From positions 1 to 25,594 of the forward strand of contig CAJGDH010000003.1 in the NCBI GenBank assembly GCA_904502145.1: a stretch of DNA of 25,594 bases. Reading direction: 5' to 3'. This document shows, piece by piece, positions 1 through 7,419 of this stretch. A model generated the notes under the pieces. The model was not told the origin of the DNA. It searched no databases and worked only from the letters and a program-made list of their open reading frames with translations. The DNA comes from an uncultured Eubacterium sp. Its GTDB lineage: Bacteria > Bacillota > Clostridia > Lachnospirales > Lachnospiraceae. The position numbers were made by a program, and so were the translations under genes. Position 1 is the first letter of the stretch. Every line of letters starts with the position of its first letter.

Positions 1-66
1 CTGTCGTTGTGTTCAGGTCTTGATTCTTAACCGATATAGAATATCATATTTCCTGAAAAAAGTCCA

Positions 67-129
67 CAAAAAAGAGGGCTGACCCACTTTCCCGGATGTA
101 TCGGCCGATACAGGGAAAAAGGACAGCCC
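67..129 (-). terminator. Rho-independent terminator of ilvC
   Basis: On the minus strand, about 45 nt after the ilvC stop, GGGCTG (124-129) pairs with CAGCCC (76-81). Inside this, a 16-nt perfect palindrome TGTATCGGCCGATACA (97-112) is flanked by pairing TTTCCC and GGGAAA segments. A run of T on the minus strand (A at 67-73) follows, which is the normal form of an intrinsic terminator. Positions 1-66 hold no gene that I can support. Confidence 0.85.
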
Positions 130-172
130 GGATTGTCTTAAAAAGTATTTATTTGCAGACCTTTGAGCAGGA

Positions 173-1192
173 TCAGTTGTTGATCAGCTTGTCCTCTCCG
201 TTCCAGCTGTAAAGCTGACGGATCTCTTCGCCGATCTTCTCTGACGGATGCTCGGAAGCGCGTTTTCTCATGGCCTTGAAGTGTACCTGAGAACCTGCGT
301 CGGACATATCGAGAAGGAATTCTTTGGCAAAGCTTCCGTCCTGGATATCCGCAAGGATCTTCTTCATGGTCTTCTTTGTCTCGTCGGTGATGATCTTCGG
401 ACCAGTCACATAATCGCCGTACTCGGCAGTGTTGGAGATGGAGTATCTCATTCCGGCAAATCCGGACTGATAGATCAGGTCAACGATAAGCTTCATCTCA
501 TGGATACACTCAAAGTATGCGTTGCGGGCATCATATCCGGCCTCAACCAGAGTCTCGAAGCCTGCCTGCATCAGTGCGCAGACACCTCCGCATAAAACAG
601 CCTGCTCACCGAAGAGGTCTGTTTCTGTCTCGGTTCTGAAAGTGGTCTCAAGGACGCCTGCCCTTGCACCGCCGATACCTAAACCGTAGGCAAGAGCGAT
701 CTCCTGAGCTTTGCCGGTGTAATCCTGTTCTACGGCAACAAGACAGGGAACACCTTTGCCTGCCTGATATTCTGAACGAACGGTATGTCCCGGTCCTTTG
801 GGAGCGATCATGGTAACGTCAACATATGCCGGCGGTTTGATACATCCGAAATGAATGTTGAAACCATGGGCAAACATCAGCATATTGCCCTCTTCAAGGT
901 TGGGCTCGATGCTCTCTTTGTAAAGCTTTGCCTGCTTCTCATCATTGATGAGGATCATGATGATATCTGCTCTTTTGGCAGCCTCTGCTGCAGTGTAGAC
1001 TTTAAGTCCCTGAGCTTCAGCCTTGGCCCAGGATTTGCTTCCTTCGTAGAGACCGATGATGACATTGCATCCGGAATCTTTCAGATTCAGAGCATGGGCA
1101 TGACCCTGGCTGCCGTATCCGATGATGGCGATGGTTTTTCCGTCCAGCATGGATAAATTACAATCTTCCTGATAAAAAATCTTAGCTCCCAT
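173..1192 (-). CDS. ilvC: Ketol-acid reductoisomerase (class I)
   Basis: This cytoplasmic enzyme carries out the second common step of valine, leucine and isoleucine synthesis: it isomerises and reduces acetolactate or acetohydroxybutyrate to the dihydroxy acid, using Mg2+ and NAD(P)H. The 339 residues match the class I length. A Rossmann motif GYGSQG lies at residues 25-30, MIAPKGPGHTVR is the conserved substrate-side segment, and the C-terminal knotted domain supplies acidic metal ligands in DLFGEQ and HEMKL. The cofactor loop reads GLYEGSKS (47-54), with Tyr where NADPH enzymes usually have Arg, so the choice of NADPH or NADH is uncertain. The start is supported by AGGAGG 7 nt upstream. 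It follows ilvN but has its own promoter in the gap and a strong terminator behind it. Identification is secure; cofactor preference is not. Confidence 0.97.
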   Translation of the reverse strand: MGAKIFYQEDCNLSMLDGKTIAIIGYGSQGHAHALNLKDSGCNVIIGLYEGSKSWAKAEAQGLKVYTAAEAAKRADIIMILINDEKQAKLYKESIEPNLEEGNMLMFAHGFNIHFGCIKPPAYVDVTMIAPKGPGHTVRSEYQAGKGVPCLVAVEQDYTGKAQEIALAYGLGIGGARAGVLETTFRTETETDLFGEQAVLCGGVCALMQAGFETLVEAGYDARNAYFECIHEMKLIVDLIYQSGFAGMRYSISNTAEYGDYVTGPKIITDETKKTMKKILADIQDGSFAKEFLLDMSDAGSQVHFKAMRKRASEHPSEKIGEEIRQLYSWNGEDKLINN

Positions 1193-1260
1193 TGTTGTTT
1201 CCTCCTAGTATCTTATGATATCTCATATTTTCATTCCCTGAATAACAGTTCATCCTCTGA

Positions 1261-1289
1261 ATCATACTCTTATTGTACGGGAAAATCAA
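1261..1289 (-). promoter_or_regulatory. ilvC-proximal sigma-A promoter
   Basis: On the minus strand, TTGATT (1284-1289), a 17-nt spacer and TATGAT (1261-1266) form a good sigma-A promoter just after the ilvN stop. It gives ilvC a leader of about 60 nt and allows expression apart from ilvN. No T-box or attenuator hairpin was seen in that leader. Confidence 0.7.
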
Positions 1290-1296
1290 GTAAAGT

Positions 1297-1794
1297 TTAC
1301 GCCAGCACATCCATTCCCCTGGCAAGACCGGTCACACCGGTCCTCACCAGTTCGATCACTTCATAATCGGACAGAAGGTTGAGGAATGCATCCAGCTTAT
1401 TCTGGGTTCCGGTAAGTTCCATCATGAGGGTTTCCGTGGAGACATCCACGATCTTGGCCCTGAATACATCGGCGATGGCGATCAGATCCTGCTTCTCGCT
1501 CTTGCCGGCCATGACCTTCACCAGAAGGAGCTCACGGCAGACCGAAGTCTTATCTTCCAGGACAACGATCTTGCGGACTTCCTCCAGCTTCTCGATCTGG
1601 CAGCGGATCTGCTCCAGTATGCGGTCATCTCCCGCCACCAGGACCGTGATCCTGGTGAAACGTTCATCCTGGGTACGACCGGCGCTGATGGTCTCAATAT
1701 TGTAATTCCTGCGGCTGAACAGTCCGGCGATACGGCTCAGTACACCGGGGTTGTTGTCGACCAGCAATGATAGGGTAATCTGTTTCATTTCCAT
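1297..1794 (-). CDS. ilvN: Acetolactate synthase small (regulatory) subunit
   Basis: Regulatory subunit of acetohydroxyacid synthase. It binds the catalytic subunit IlvB, raises its activity and confers feedback inhibition by valine. The N-terminal ACT domain starts at once (ITLSLLVDNNPGVLSRIAGLFSRRNYNIETISAGRT is the family signature, here split over residues 6 to 41), and the C-terminal ALS_ss_C-type domain fills the rest. The start used is the ATG at 1794, preceded by AAGGAG 7-8 nt upstream, giving 165 residues as is usual for the family. The reading frame stays open for another 80 codons upstream, but that part overlaps the LCP gene and looks non-coding. No ilvB lies in the window, so the catalytic subunit must be encoded elsewhere. 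It sits 34 bp after the LCP gene and 104 bp before ilvC. Confidence 0.93.
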   Translation of the reverse strand: MEMKQITLSLLVDNNPGVLSRIAGLFSRRNYNIETISAGRTQDERFTRITVLVAGDDRILEQIRCQIEKLEEVRKIVVLEDKTSVCRELLLVKVMAGKSEKQDLIAIADVFRAKIVDVSTETLMMELTGTQNKLDAFLNLLSDYEVIELVRTGVTGLARGMDVLA

Positions 1795-1828
1795 CTGTTC
1801 TCTCCTTAAAAAATATCTGAAATCCTCA

Positions 1829-2938
1829 TCAGTATGTGGATATTCCTTCCGTCTTTTCCGGATAGTATCCCTCAATGAAATGGTCATTACCGATGCCGTA
1901 GGCGTCGTCAATGCCGGGATCCTCACCTGTACCGAAGATAAAGTACTGGAGAGCCTGCCTGTTGAGGTCATAATCCGGCTGGATGACCCAGGCTCCGTCC
2001 CCGCTGAGCCTTCCCTCGGTGAAGGACCCCTCATAGGGGATTCGAAGCTGTTCGATCTCCGTGGTTCCCATGGAGATCACAGACATCAGAAGGCTTCTGA
2101 TCTGGGATTCGGTCAGGTCCGTAGTCACGTAATTCAGCGACTTCATGCAAATATTGGTGATCGTCATGATATCAGCCCGTTTCAGCTCATTGAAGATAGA
2201 GATAAGCACCTTCCTCTGTCTGTCCGTACGGCCGTACTCACCGGTGATATCCTGACGGATGCGGCAGTAAGCCAGTGCCTGGTAGGGGGTCATGAGATTC
2301 TGACCGGCCACCACGTCCTTCTCTCCATGTTTGGAATTGGAATACGCGGTCTGGAGGAAATATGCCTCCGCTTCCGTAAGCTCCATGGGAACACCGCCAA
2401 TGAGGTCAACGCACTGGCGGAAAGCCTCCATATCCACCTCGGCATACCCGTCGAGCTTCACTCCGAAATGCTCTGCGATGGTCTGGTAGACAAGCTGCAC
2501 TCCTCCGAAGGAGTAGGCCGCGTTGAACTTGTGATATCCGTACCCGGGGATGTCAATATACATATCCCTCATGAGGGAAGTAAGTTTCAGTTTACCGTTC
2601 TTTAAGTCGATGGTGGCGATCATGGTGGTATCCGAACGTCCCACATCGATCTCATCAGCACGCTTGTCTGCACCGATCAGAAGGATGTTCACCACATCCT
2701 GGTCATAGACAAGGTCAGTCTCAACCACATCCACATTTTCCAGCGACGTCTCCGTATCTGTTACGATGGTGGAGGTCAGCGTCTTATAGTAGGCTGCAGC
2801 CGCCCCGATCCCCGCTGATCCCACAAAGAGAGCAACCAGGATCAGACAGGTTATACACTGTGCCAGCATGCGCAGTCTCCTGTCCCTTTTACGAGATTTT
2901 TTTGGCTTTTTTCCTTGATTATTTACTGCCGTTCTCAC
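1829..2938 (-). CDS. LCP (LytR-CpsA-Psr) family wall-polymer ligase
   Basis: LCP proteins transfer undecaprenyl-linked glycopolymers (teichoic acids, capsule or rhamnose polymers) onto peptidoglycan at the outer face of the membrane. The protein has a very basic N-terminus, one membrane segment at about residues 25-50, and an extracellular LCP domain. Domain signatures are LLIGADKR, RSDTTMIATID, LTSLMRDMYIDIPG, HKFNAAYSFGG and GRTDRQRKVL, including the arginines that hold pyrophosphate. I start at GTG 2938 (369 aa), because AGGAGG sits 7 nt before it. The ATG at 2977 has no ribosome binding site and falls about where the predicted promoter would start the RNA. The upstream neighbour is a family 2 glycosyltransferase, which fits a wall-polymer role. 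The downstream ilvN-ilvC is unrelated in function and may be reached by read-through. The polymer handled cannot be told. Confidence 0.9.
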   Translation of the reverse strand: MRTAVNNQGKKPKKSRKRDRRLRMLAQCITCLILVALFVGSAGIGAAAAYYKTLTSTIVTDTETSLENVDVVETDLVYDQDVVNILLIGADKRADEIDVGRSDTTMIATIDLKNGKLKLTSLMRDMYIDIPGYGYHKFNAAYSFGGVQLVYQTIAEHFGVKLDGYAEVDMEAFRQCVDLIGGVPMELTEAEAYFLQTAYSNSKHGEKDVVAGQNLMTPYQALAYCRIRQDITGEYGRTDRQRKVLISIFNELKRADIMTITNICMKSLNYVTTDLTESQIRSLLMSVISMGTTEIEQLRIPYEGSFTEGRLSGDGAWVIQPDYDLNRQALQYFIFGTGEDPGIDDAYGIGNDHFIEGYYPEKTEGISTY

Positions 2939-2983
2939 TAGTAATCCTCCTGCAGGCTTGTTTATCGTAGTAACCATTCTATT

Positions 2984-3010
2984 ATTATACTACTTTTTAT
3001 CGTATTGCAA
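2984..3010 (-). promoter_or_regulatory. Promoter of the LCP gene
   Basis: On the minus strand, a perfect -10 TATAAT (2984-2989) lies 15 nt after TTGCAA (3005-3010). The spacer is short, so the -35 is less certain than the -10. Initiation would fall near 2977, which supports the internal GTG start at 2938. Confidence 0.55.
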
Positions 3011-3043
3011 CAGAAAAATTTTTACAATAATCTGAAAAAACCT

Positions 3044-3961
3044 TTAAAAATATGCATCCCAGTAGGAGGGATTCAGGGAAATCTTCCGAATCAGACTTAC
3101 CGGAAGCCTCCTGTAATTCTTTCCCAGCCTGTATCCGATATACTTTGCGGCATTTTGGACAAAGATGTAGGGAAGAAGGCGGAATCTCCTTTCCTTCAGG
3201 AAATGAAGCATGGTGTCTTTCACCAGCCTGATCCCTTCGGACTCCGATTTCACCCGGTCAAACAGTCCTCCCGCATCCACCTGAGAGACCGCCAGGTCAA
3301 AGTTTCTTTTCAGCTGCTCCCGGGCAGAGTAATTGTGCCAGTGCCACACCCTGGCATCCGCCGCATAGGCGATCTTCTTTCCGGCTTCGATCAGTCTGCC
3401 TGCGAAGATCATATCTTCGTTGAAGATCGTGTGGAGGGGAAATCCCCCCATGGCATCGTAGACGGATTTTCGGTAAGCGGCACAGACATTGGAACAGAAG
3501 AAAGTCTTGATCCCCAGAACCGGAAGATCCTCTCTGCTCTTGACCCGGCTTTCCTCCGGATAGTTGAAGAGCCGGGTATAGGCTTCCACCGGATTATCTT
3601 CAGGGTCCGCCATCTGCCTTCCATAGCTGGCACATACTTCCGGATCTTCAAAAGGACGGATCAGGTTCTCGATCAGATATTCATCCGCAGGCACCGCATC
3701 CTGGGTCAAAAGGACAATGAAATCCCCGTCACAGTGAGATGCCGCCATGTTTCTTGTTCCCCCGTGGTCAAACTGGCTCTTTTTGATGTGGATGATCTCC
3801 CCCTGGGGCAGGGTCGGGAACACCTTACTTTTAAACAAAGATTCTTCGGTATTGACCAGTAGGATCCTGTCCGGTGTGAGAGTCTGCCTTTTCAGAAGAC
3901 TCAGATTCTGATCCAGTTTTTCGTCCGGACGGTATGTGGGTATGATCACGTCGATCTTCAT
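3044..3961 (-). CDS. Family 2 glycosyltransferase (rhamnosyltransferase-like)
   Basis: A GT-A fold inverting sugar transferase of 305 residues. It opens with the nucleotide-sugar strand IDVIIPTYRPDEKL, followed by GGTRNMAA and a TQDAVP segment that takes the place of the DXD metal site in rhamnosyltransferase-like GT2 proteins. GGFPLHTIFNEDMIF contains the ED acceptor/base motif, and a basic tail follows. There is no clear membrane helix, so it probably works at the inner membrane face on a lipid-linked acceptor. Its ATG overlaps the metH stop as ATGA, with GGAGG just upstream, so the two are translationally coupled. The LCP gene follows, consistent with wall-polymer synthesis. The link to methionine synthase is unexplained. 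Sugar and acceptor are unknown. Confidence 0.85.
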   Translation of the reverse strand: MKIDVIIPTYRPDEKLDQNLSLLKRQTLTPDRILLVNTEESLFKSKVFPTLPQGEIIHIKKSQFDHGGTRNMAASHCDGDFIVLLTQDAVPADEYLIENLIRPFEDPEVCASYGRQMADPEDNPVEAYTRLFNYPEESRVKSREDLPVLGIKTFFCSNVCAAYRKSVYDAMGGFPLHTIFNEDMIFAGRLIEAGKKIAYAADARVWHWHNYSAREQLKRNFDLAVSQVDAGGLFDRVKSESEGIRLVKDTMLHFLKERRFRLLPYIFVQNAAKYIGYRLGKNYRRLPVSLIRKISLNPSYWDAYF

Positions 3962-6432
3962 GGTTCCTCCTTCTTTACGGAGATGAGTTCTTCCATCAGT
4001 TTTACCGCTTCGGAAGCATCGGCGGAATAGCCTTCCGCGCCGATCTCCTCGGCAAATTCCCTGGTGGTCACCGCTCCTCCGATGGCGATCCTGGCCTTAA
4101 GGCCCCTCCGGTTCCTGAGTTCCACCACATCCTTCATCTTCATCATGGTGGTGGTCATCAGAGCAGACAGCACGATCACGGCGGCGGAAGAACGCTCCGC
4201 CTCATCCACGATCACCTCTGCGGGAACATCCTTTCCCAGGTCGATCACCTTATAACCGTAATTCTTCAGCATAAGAGCCACCAGGTTTTTTCCGATATCA
4301 TGGATATCCCCCTCCACCGTGGCAATGACGATGGTCTCCTTCTCTTCCCGGTCCCCGGCTTTTTTTAGTGCCGGTTCCAGTACCCGGATGCCTTCCTCCA
4401 TGGCCGTCGCGCCGGAGATCAGCTGGGGGAGAAAATATTTCTGAACCTCGAAAAGACGGCCTACCTCATTGATCCCGGGGATCAGCATCCGGTCCAGGAT
4501 GGTCCTGGGAGGGGTGCCCTCCTTGAGGGCTTCTTCCACCAGTTGGGCCATACCGCTCCGATTACCTTTCACCACTGCCCTGAAAACAGGGTGGTCCTGA
4601 AAAGGGGACCCTTCATCCTCCGACGTGGGTGTGCTCTCTTCTTCCGTTTTTTTCGTTTCCGTATTCGGAGCATGGATCTTTCCCGCCCGGGAAGCGATCT
4701 CCTGTATCTTTTCTATATAATTGATGTCCGCGGAAGCTTTGTTCCTCAGCAGGTCAGCTGCATAGCCAAGACCCATGACAAAGGGGTCCGAAGGATTGGC
4801 GATAGCCATAGTGAGGCCTTCCGCCACAGCCATGGCCAGGAATGTGCCGTTCACATACCTTCTCTCCGGCAGTCCGAAGGAGATATTGGACAGGCCGACG
4901 GTGGTACAAAGACCAAGCTCTCTGCGGCAGTAACCGATGGTCTCCAGGGTTTCCAGAGCCGCGTCAGGGTTGGCTCCCACCGTGGTCACCAGCCCGTCCA
5001 CAACGATCTGCTCTCCGGAGATGCCCATATCTTCAGCCATGGCACAAAGTCTGCGGATATTCTCATGTTTTTCTTCGATGGAATCAGGAAGCCCTTTTTC
5101 CGACAGGGGCAAAAGCACAAATACCGCCCCGTATTTTCTGACCAGGGGGAGCAGGGCTTCGGCCTTGCCGGTCTCCAGAGAAACGGAATTGATCATGGCC
5201 CTTCCGGGATAGGCGCGAAGTGCGGCCTCCATCACCTCCACATGGCTTGAATCAATGCAGAGGGGAAGATCCGTGACCATGGAAACCTTCTCTATGGCCT
5301 TCAGCATCATTTCCTTCTCTGTGATCCCGTTCATCCCCATATTGATATCCAGGATGTGGGCACCGTTCTCCGCCTGGCTCTCCGCCATCTCTTCCACCAT
5401 GGCCAGACTGCCTGACCTGAGCTCCTCCTGAAGCTTCTTTTTGCCGGTGGGATTGATTCTCTCCCCGATGATCAGAAGGCCTCCCTCAAGACTGATCTCC
5501 TGGATCTTTCTCTCGGAAGCCACCACCATGGGGTGGAGATTGTGAGGAGGAAGAACCTGCATTCCGGATACATTTTCTGCCAGACAGCGGATGTGCTCGG
5601 GAGTAGTTCCGCAGCAGCCGCCGATAAATCCTGCCCCGGCACGGATGAATTCCTGGCCGAAGGAACCGAATTCAACGGCTCCCATGGGGTAGACCGTCTC
5701 CCCGTCGATCAGTTCGGGAAGACCGGCGTTGGCTTTGGCCAGAAGCGGTACCTGGGCGTATTCCTTCATTTCCCTGATCAGAGGGATCATCTCTTCAGGC
5801 CCCGTGGAGCAGTTGATCCCTACCACGTCCGCACCGAGATTCTGGAGGACCACCAGAGCAGTGACCGGGTCGGTCCCATAGAGGGTCCTTCCGTCACTCT
5901 GGAAGGTCAGGCTGGCGATCACGGGGAGATCGCTGACCTCCCTGATGGCGATCACCGCCGCCCTGGTTTCCGCCAGACTCATCATGGTCTCCACCACGAA
6001 GAGGTCACAGCCCGCCTTCTCCAGCACTCTTGCCTGTTCCTTGTAGATATCGATCAGCTCTTCAAGATCCATGGTGCCGATGGGACGAAGGGGAATGCCC
6101 GTCATGGTCAGGTCCCCGGCCACATAGGCCCTGCCTCCGGCTGCTTTCTTACTCAGGGCCACCAGTCTGGAATTGATCTCCTCCAGGGAATCATCCAGAC
6201 CGTATTCTGCCAGCTTTATCCGGTTCCCGGTGAAGGTAGGCGCATACAGTATCCTGCTGCCGGCCTCGACAAAGCTTCTCTGCAGTCGAAGGAAGATCTC
6301 CTCATGGTCCAGGATCCACTGTTCCGGGCATACGCCGGGAGAGAGACCCTCTTTCTGCAGATTGGACCCGGTCGCTCCGTCCAGGATAACCGGGCCCTCA
6401 TTTAATAATGCATATAACTGTTCTCTGTTCAT
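3958..6432 (-). CDS. metH: Cobalamin-dependent methionine synthase, no reactivation domain
   Basis: Transfers the methyl group of methyltetrahydrofolate through cobalamin to homocysteine, making methionine. Domains in the 824 residues: homocysteine S-methyltransferase at about 1-290, with zinc ligands C208, C273 and C274 (the last two in GGCCGT); a pterin-binding domain at about 315-570 (IGERINPTGKK, DINMG, CIDSS); an acidic Thr/Glu-rich linker at about 588-610; a cobalamin cap at about 611-695; and the B12 Rossmann domain with DIHDIG, whose H711 is the lower axial ligand. It ends there, so the C-terminal AdoMet-dependent reactivation domain of E. coli MetH is missing. Short MetH proteins of this type are common in anaerobes and need a separate reactivation system, and none is recognisable nearby. 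The start has GGGAG upstream. It sits 35 bp after the unknown gene and overlaps the glycosyltransferase by 4 bp. Confidence 0.95.
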   Translation of the reverse strand: MNREQLYALLNEGPVILDGATGSNLQKEGLSPGVCPEQWILDHEEIFLRLQRSFVEAGSRILYAPTFTGNRIKLAEYGLDDSLEEINSRLVALSKKAAGGRAYVAGDLTMTGIPLRPIGTMDLEELIDIYKEQARVLEKAGCDLFVVETMMSLAETRAAVIAIREVSDLPVIASLTFQSDGRTLYGTDPVTALVVLQNLGADVVGINCSTGPEEMIPLIREMKEYAQVPLLAKANAGLPELIDGETVYPMGAVEFGSFGQEFIRAGAGFIGGCCGTTPEHIRCLAENVSGMQVLPPHNLHPMVVASERKIQEISLEGGLLIIGERINPTGKKKLQEELRSGSLAMVEEMAESQAENGAHILDINMGMNGITEKEMMLKAIEKVSMVTDLPLCIDSSHVEVMEAALRAYPGRAMINSVSLETGKAEALLPLVRKYGAVFVLLPLSEKGLPDSIEEKHENIRRLCAMAEDMGISGEQIVVDGLVTTVGANPDAALETLETIGYCRRELGLCTTVGLSNISFGLPERRYVNGTFLAMAVAEGLTMAIANPSDPFVMGLGYAADLLRNKASADINYIEKIQEIASRAGKIHAPNTETKKTEEESTPTSEDEGSPFQDHPVFRAVVKGNRSGMAQLVEEALKEGTPPRTILDRMLIPGINEVGRLFEVQKYFLPQLISGATAMEEGIRVLEPALKKAGDREEKETIVIATVEGDIHDIGKNLVALMLKNYGYKVIDLGKDVPAEVIVDEAERSSAAVIVLSALMTTTMMKMKDVVELRNRRGLKARIAIGGAVTTREFAEEIGAEGYSADASEAVKLMEELISVKKEEP

Positions 6433-6467
6433 CCTTTTCTCCCTGATGATCAGTCAGCAGGCAGTCA

Positions 6468-7181
6468 TCATTCGATCGTGGTGATCCTGCCTTCGTACTC
6501 CATGTTGATACGTCCCTTCATGTCGCAGGCACCCACGAGTTTTCGCATGCAGCGCATCATGGAACGATTGTCATCCACTCCGTATCTGTCGATGATCTCC
6601 ACAAATTTGTCGATCTTGTCCATAGCCTGGGGATCAGACAGATAAAATGTCTCGATGATCTGTTTGATATTGTCCTGGTTTGAACTGGTAAAATACAGCA
6701 GAGTGATCTGCAGTGCAGTCAGGTTATGGTAGAGGGGACGGTTGTATTCGGACATGCCGGCCCGCAGAAAACCAAAGAGGTCACTGAGCCTCATGGTATC
6801 AATATCGTCAATATGCATATCATGCTTCTTCAGGATGTTTTCCACATCGATATCCATGATCACGGAGGAGATCATCATCGCCACCTGGTAAGCATCTTTA
6901 TCCGCCTCGGAGACCGGGCTCAAGACAGGTGCGTTAGAGCTCATCTGATGACAGTAGATGACGTCCCTGATCAGGGCATTTTCGAAAAGGTTCTGCTCAA
7001 GGGTCTTATCCACCTTGATCACAAACTCTTTCTTCCCGGTATCCATGGATACCGGATGGGCACAGTCTTCCTGGTTTCCCGGGTCAAGGACCATCACATT
7101 TACCGGATAGATCAAGTCATCCACGATGTCCGTGTAGAGTTTCTCGGTATTTTCACTTAATGTAATTCCCAAAATTTCCAT
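6468..7181 (-). CDS. Conserved-looking hypothetical protein, 237 aa
   Basis: I do not recognise this protein. It is acidic, lacks a signal peptide and membrane helices, and looks mostly alpha-helical after an N-terminal beta-rich part (residues 1-60). Residues 65-85 contain ENALIRDVIYCHQMSS, a helix followed by a His that vaguely resembles a metal site, but there is no HExxH. The C-terminal third has MRCMRKLVGACD and a short beta end, EYEGRITTIE. It is the first gene of the operon with metH and the glycosyltransferase, 35 bp before metH, and it follows a structured leader. It does not resemble the stand-alone methionine synthase activation domain. The ATG has only a weak site (AAAGG about 8 nt upstream). 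The ORF is reliable; the function is unknown. Confidence 0.8.
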   Translation of the reverse strand: MEILGITLSENTEKLYTDIVDDLIYPVNVMVLDPGNQEDCAHPVSMDTGKKEFVIKVDKTLEQNLFENALIRDVIYCHQMSSNAPVLSPVSEADKDAYQVAMMISSVIMDIDVENILKKHDMHIDDIDTMRLSDLFGFLRAGMSEYNRPLYHNLTALQITLLYFTSSNQDNIKQIIETFYLSDPQAMDKIDKFVEIIDRYGVDDNRSMMRCMRKLVGACDMKGRINMEYEGRITTIE

Positions 7182-7293
7182 ATTTGCTGCCTTTCTTCCT
7201 GATGATTTCTATCTGTTCGGGACCCGCCTCACATGCACCGCAGGCTCACTTCACATGCACTGCAGGCTCAGATGAGGGTCCCGGCAATCAATT
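7182..7293 (-). promoter_or_regulatory. Structured 5' leader of the metH operon
   Basis: From the predicted start of RNA near 7293 to the ATG at 7181, the leader is about 110 nt. GGGTCCCG at 7276-7283 and CGGGACCC at 7218-7225 (plus-strand text) form a perfect 8-bp stem, which encloses both copies of a 20-nt tandem repeat. GCCT and AGGC segments can add inner pairing. It does not match the SAM, SAH, cobalamin or tetrahydrofolate riboswitch patterns I know. A regulatory role is inference; the stem and repeats are seen directly. Confidence 0.45.
7229..7270. repeat. Two-copy 20-nt tandem repeat
   Basis: TCACATGCACCGCAGGCTCA (7229-7248) recurs as TCACATGCACTGCAGGCTCA (7251-7270). The copies are separated by CT and differ at one base. 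Both contain TGCA cores that are self-complementary. The pair sits in the loop of the metH operon leader. Confidence 0.9.
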
Positions 7294-7299
7294 GTTTTT

Positions 7300-7328
7300 A
7301 TTCTAGCAAAATTAGCCACGGGTGACAA
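7300..7328 (-). promoter_or_regulatory. Promoter of the hypothetical-metH-glycosyltransferase operon
   Basis: On the minus strand, TTGTCA (7323-7328), a 17-nt spacer and TAGAAT (7300-7305) form a good sigma-A promoter. An additional hairpin, CCGGC with GCCGG around 7340-7357, lies just upstream. It has no T-run on either strand next to the stem, so its role is unclear. Confidence 0.7.
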
Positions 7329-7376
7329 GTTTGTTTTTTGCCGGCAGAAGGGCCGGAAAATGCACTTTTTTGTCCC

Positions 7377-7415
7377 AAAAAAAGAAGGCCGCCACATCCG
7401 ATCATGTAACAGCCT
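7377..7415 (-). terminator. Rho-independent terminator after the DUF975 gene
   Basis: On the minus strand, a 12-bp stem (AGGCTGTTACAT with ATGTGGCGGCCT, including G-T pairs; plus-strand arms 7386-7397 and 7404-7415) closes a 6-nt loop. It is followed by TC and seven T (A at 7377-7383). It begins about 5 nt after the DUF975 stop codon. Confidence 0.85.
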
Positions 7416-7419
7416 GTAT

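Noticed and set aside
1..66. TTGATT...TATCAT promoter-like sequence on the plus strand
   Set aside because: It would read straight into the ilvC terminator and gene in antisense, and no plus-strand gene follows.
6468..7181. Stand-alone methionine synthase activation domain
   Set aside because: Length and position would fit, but none of the AdoMet-binding or domain motifs that I know are present.
7340..7357. CCGGC/GCCGG hairpin as a terminator
   Set aside because: No T-run follows the stem directly on either strand, and a much better terminator lies at 7377-7415.
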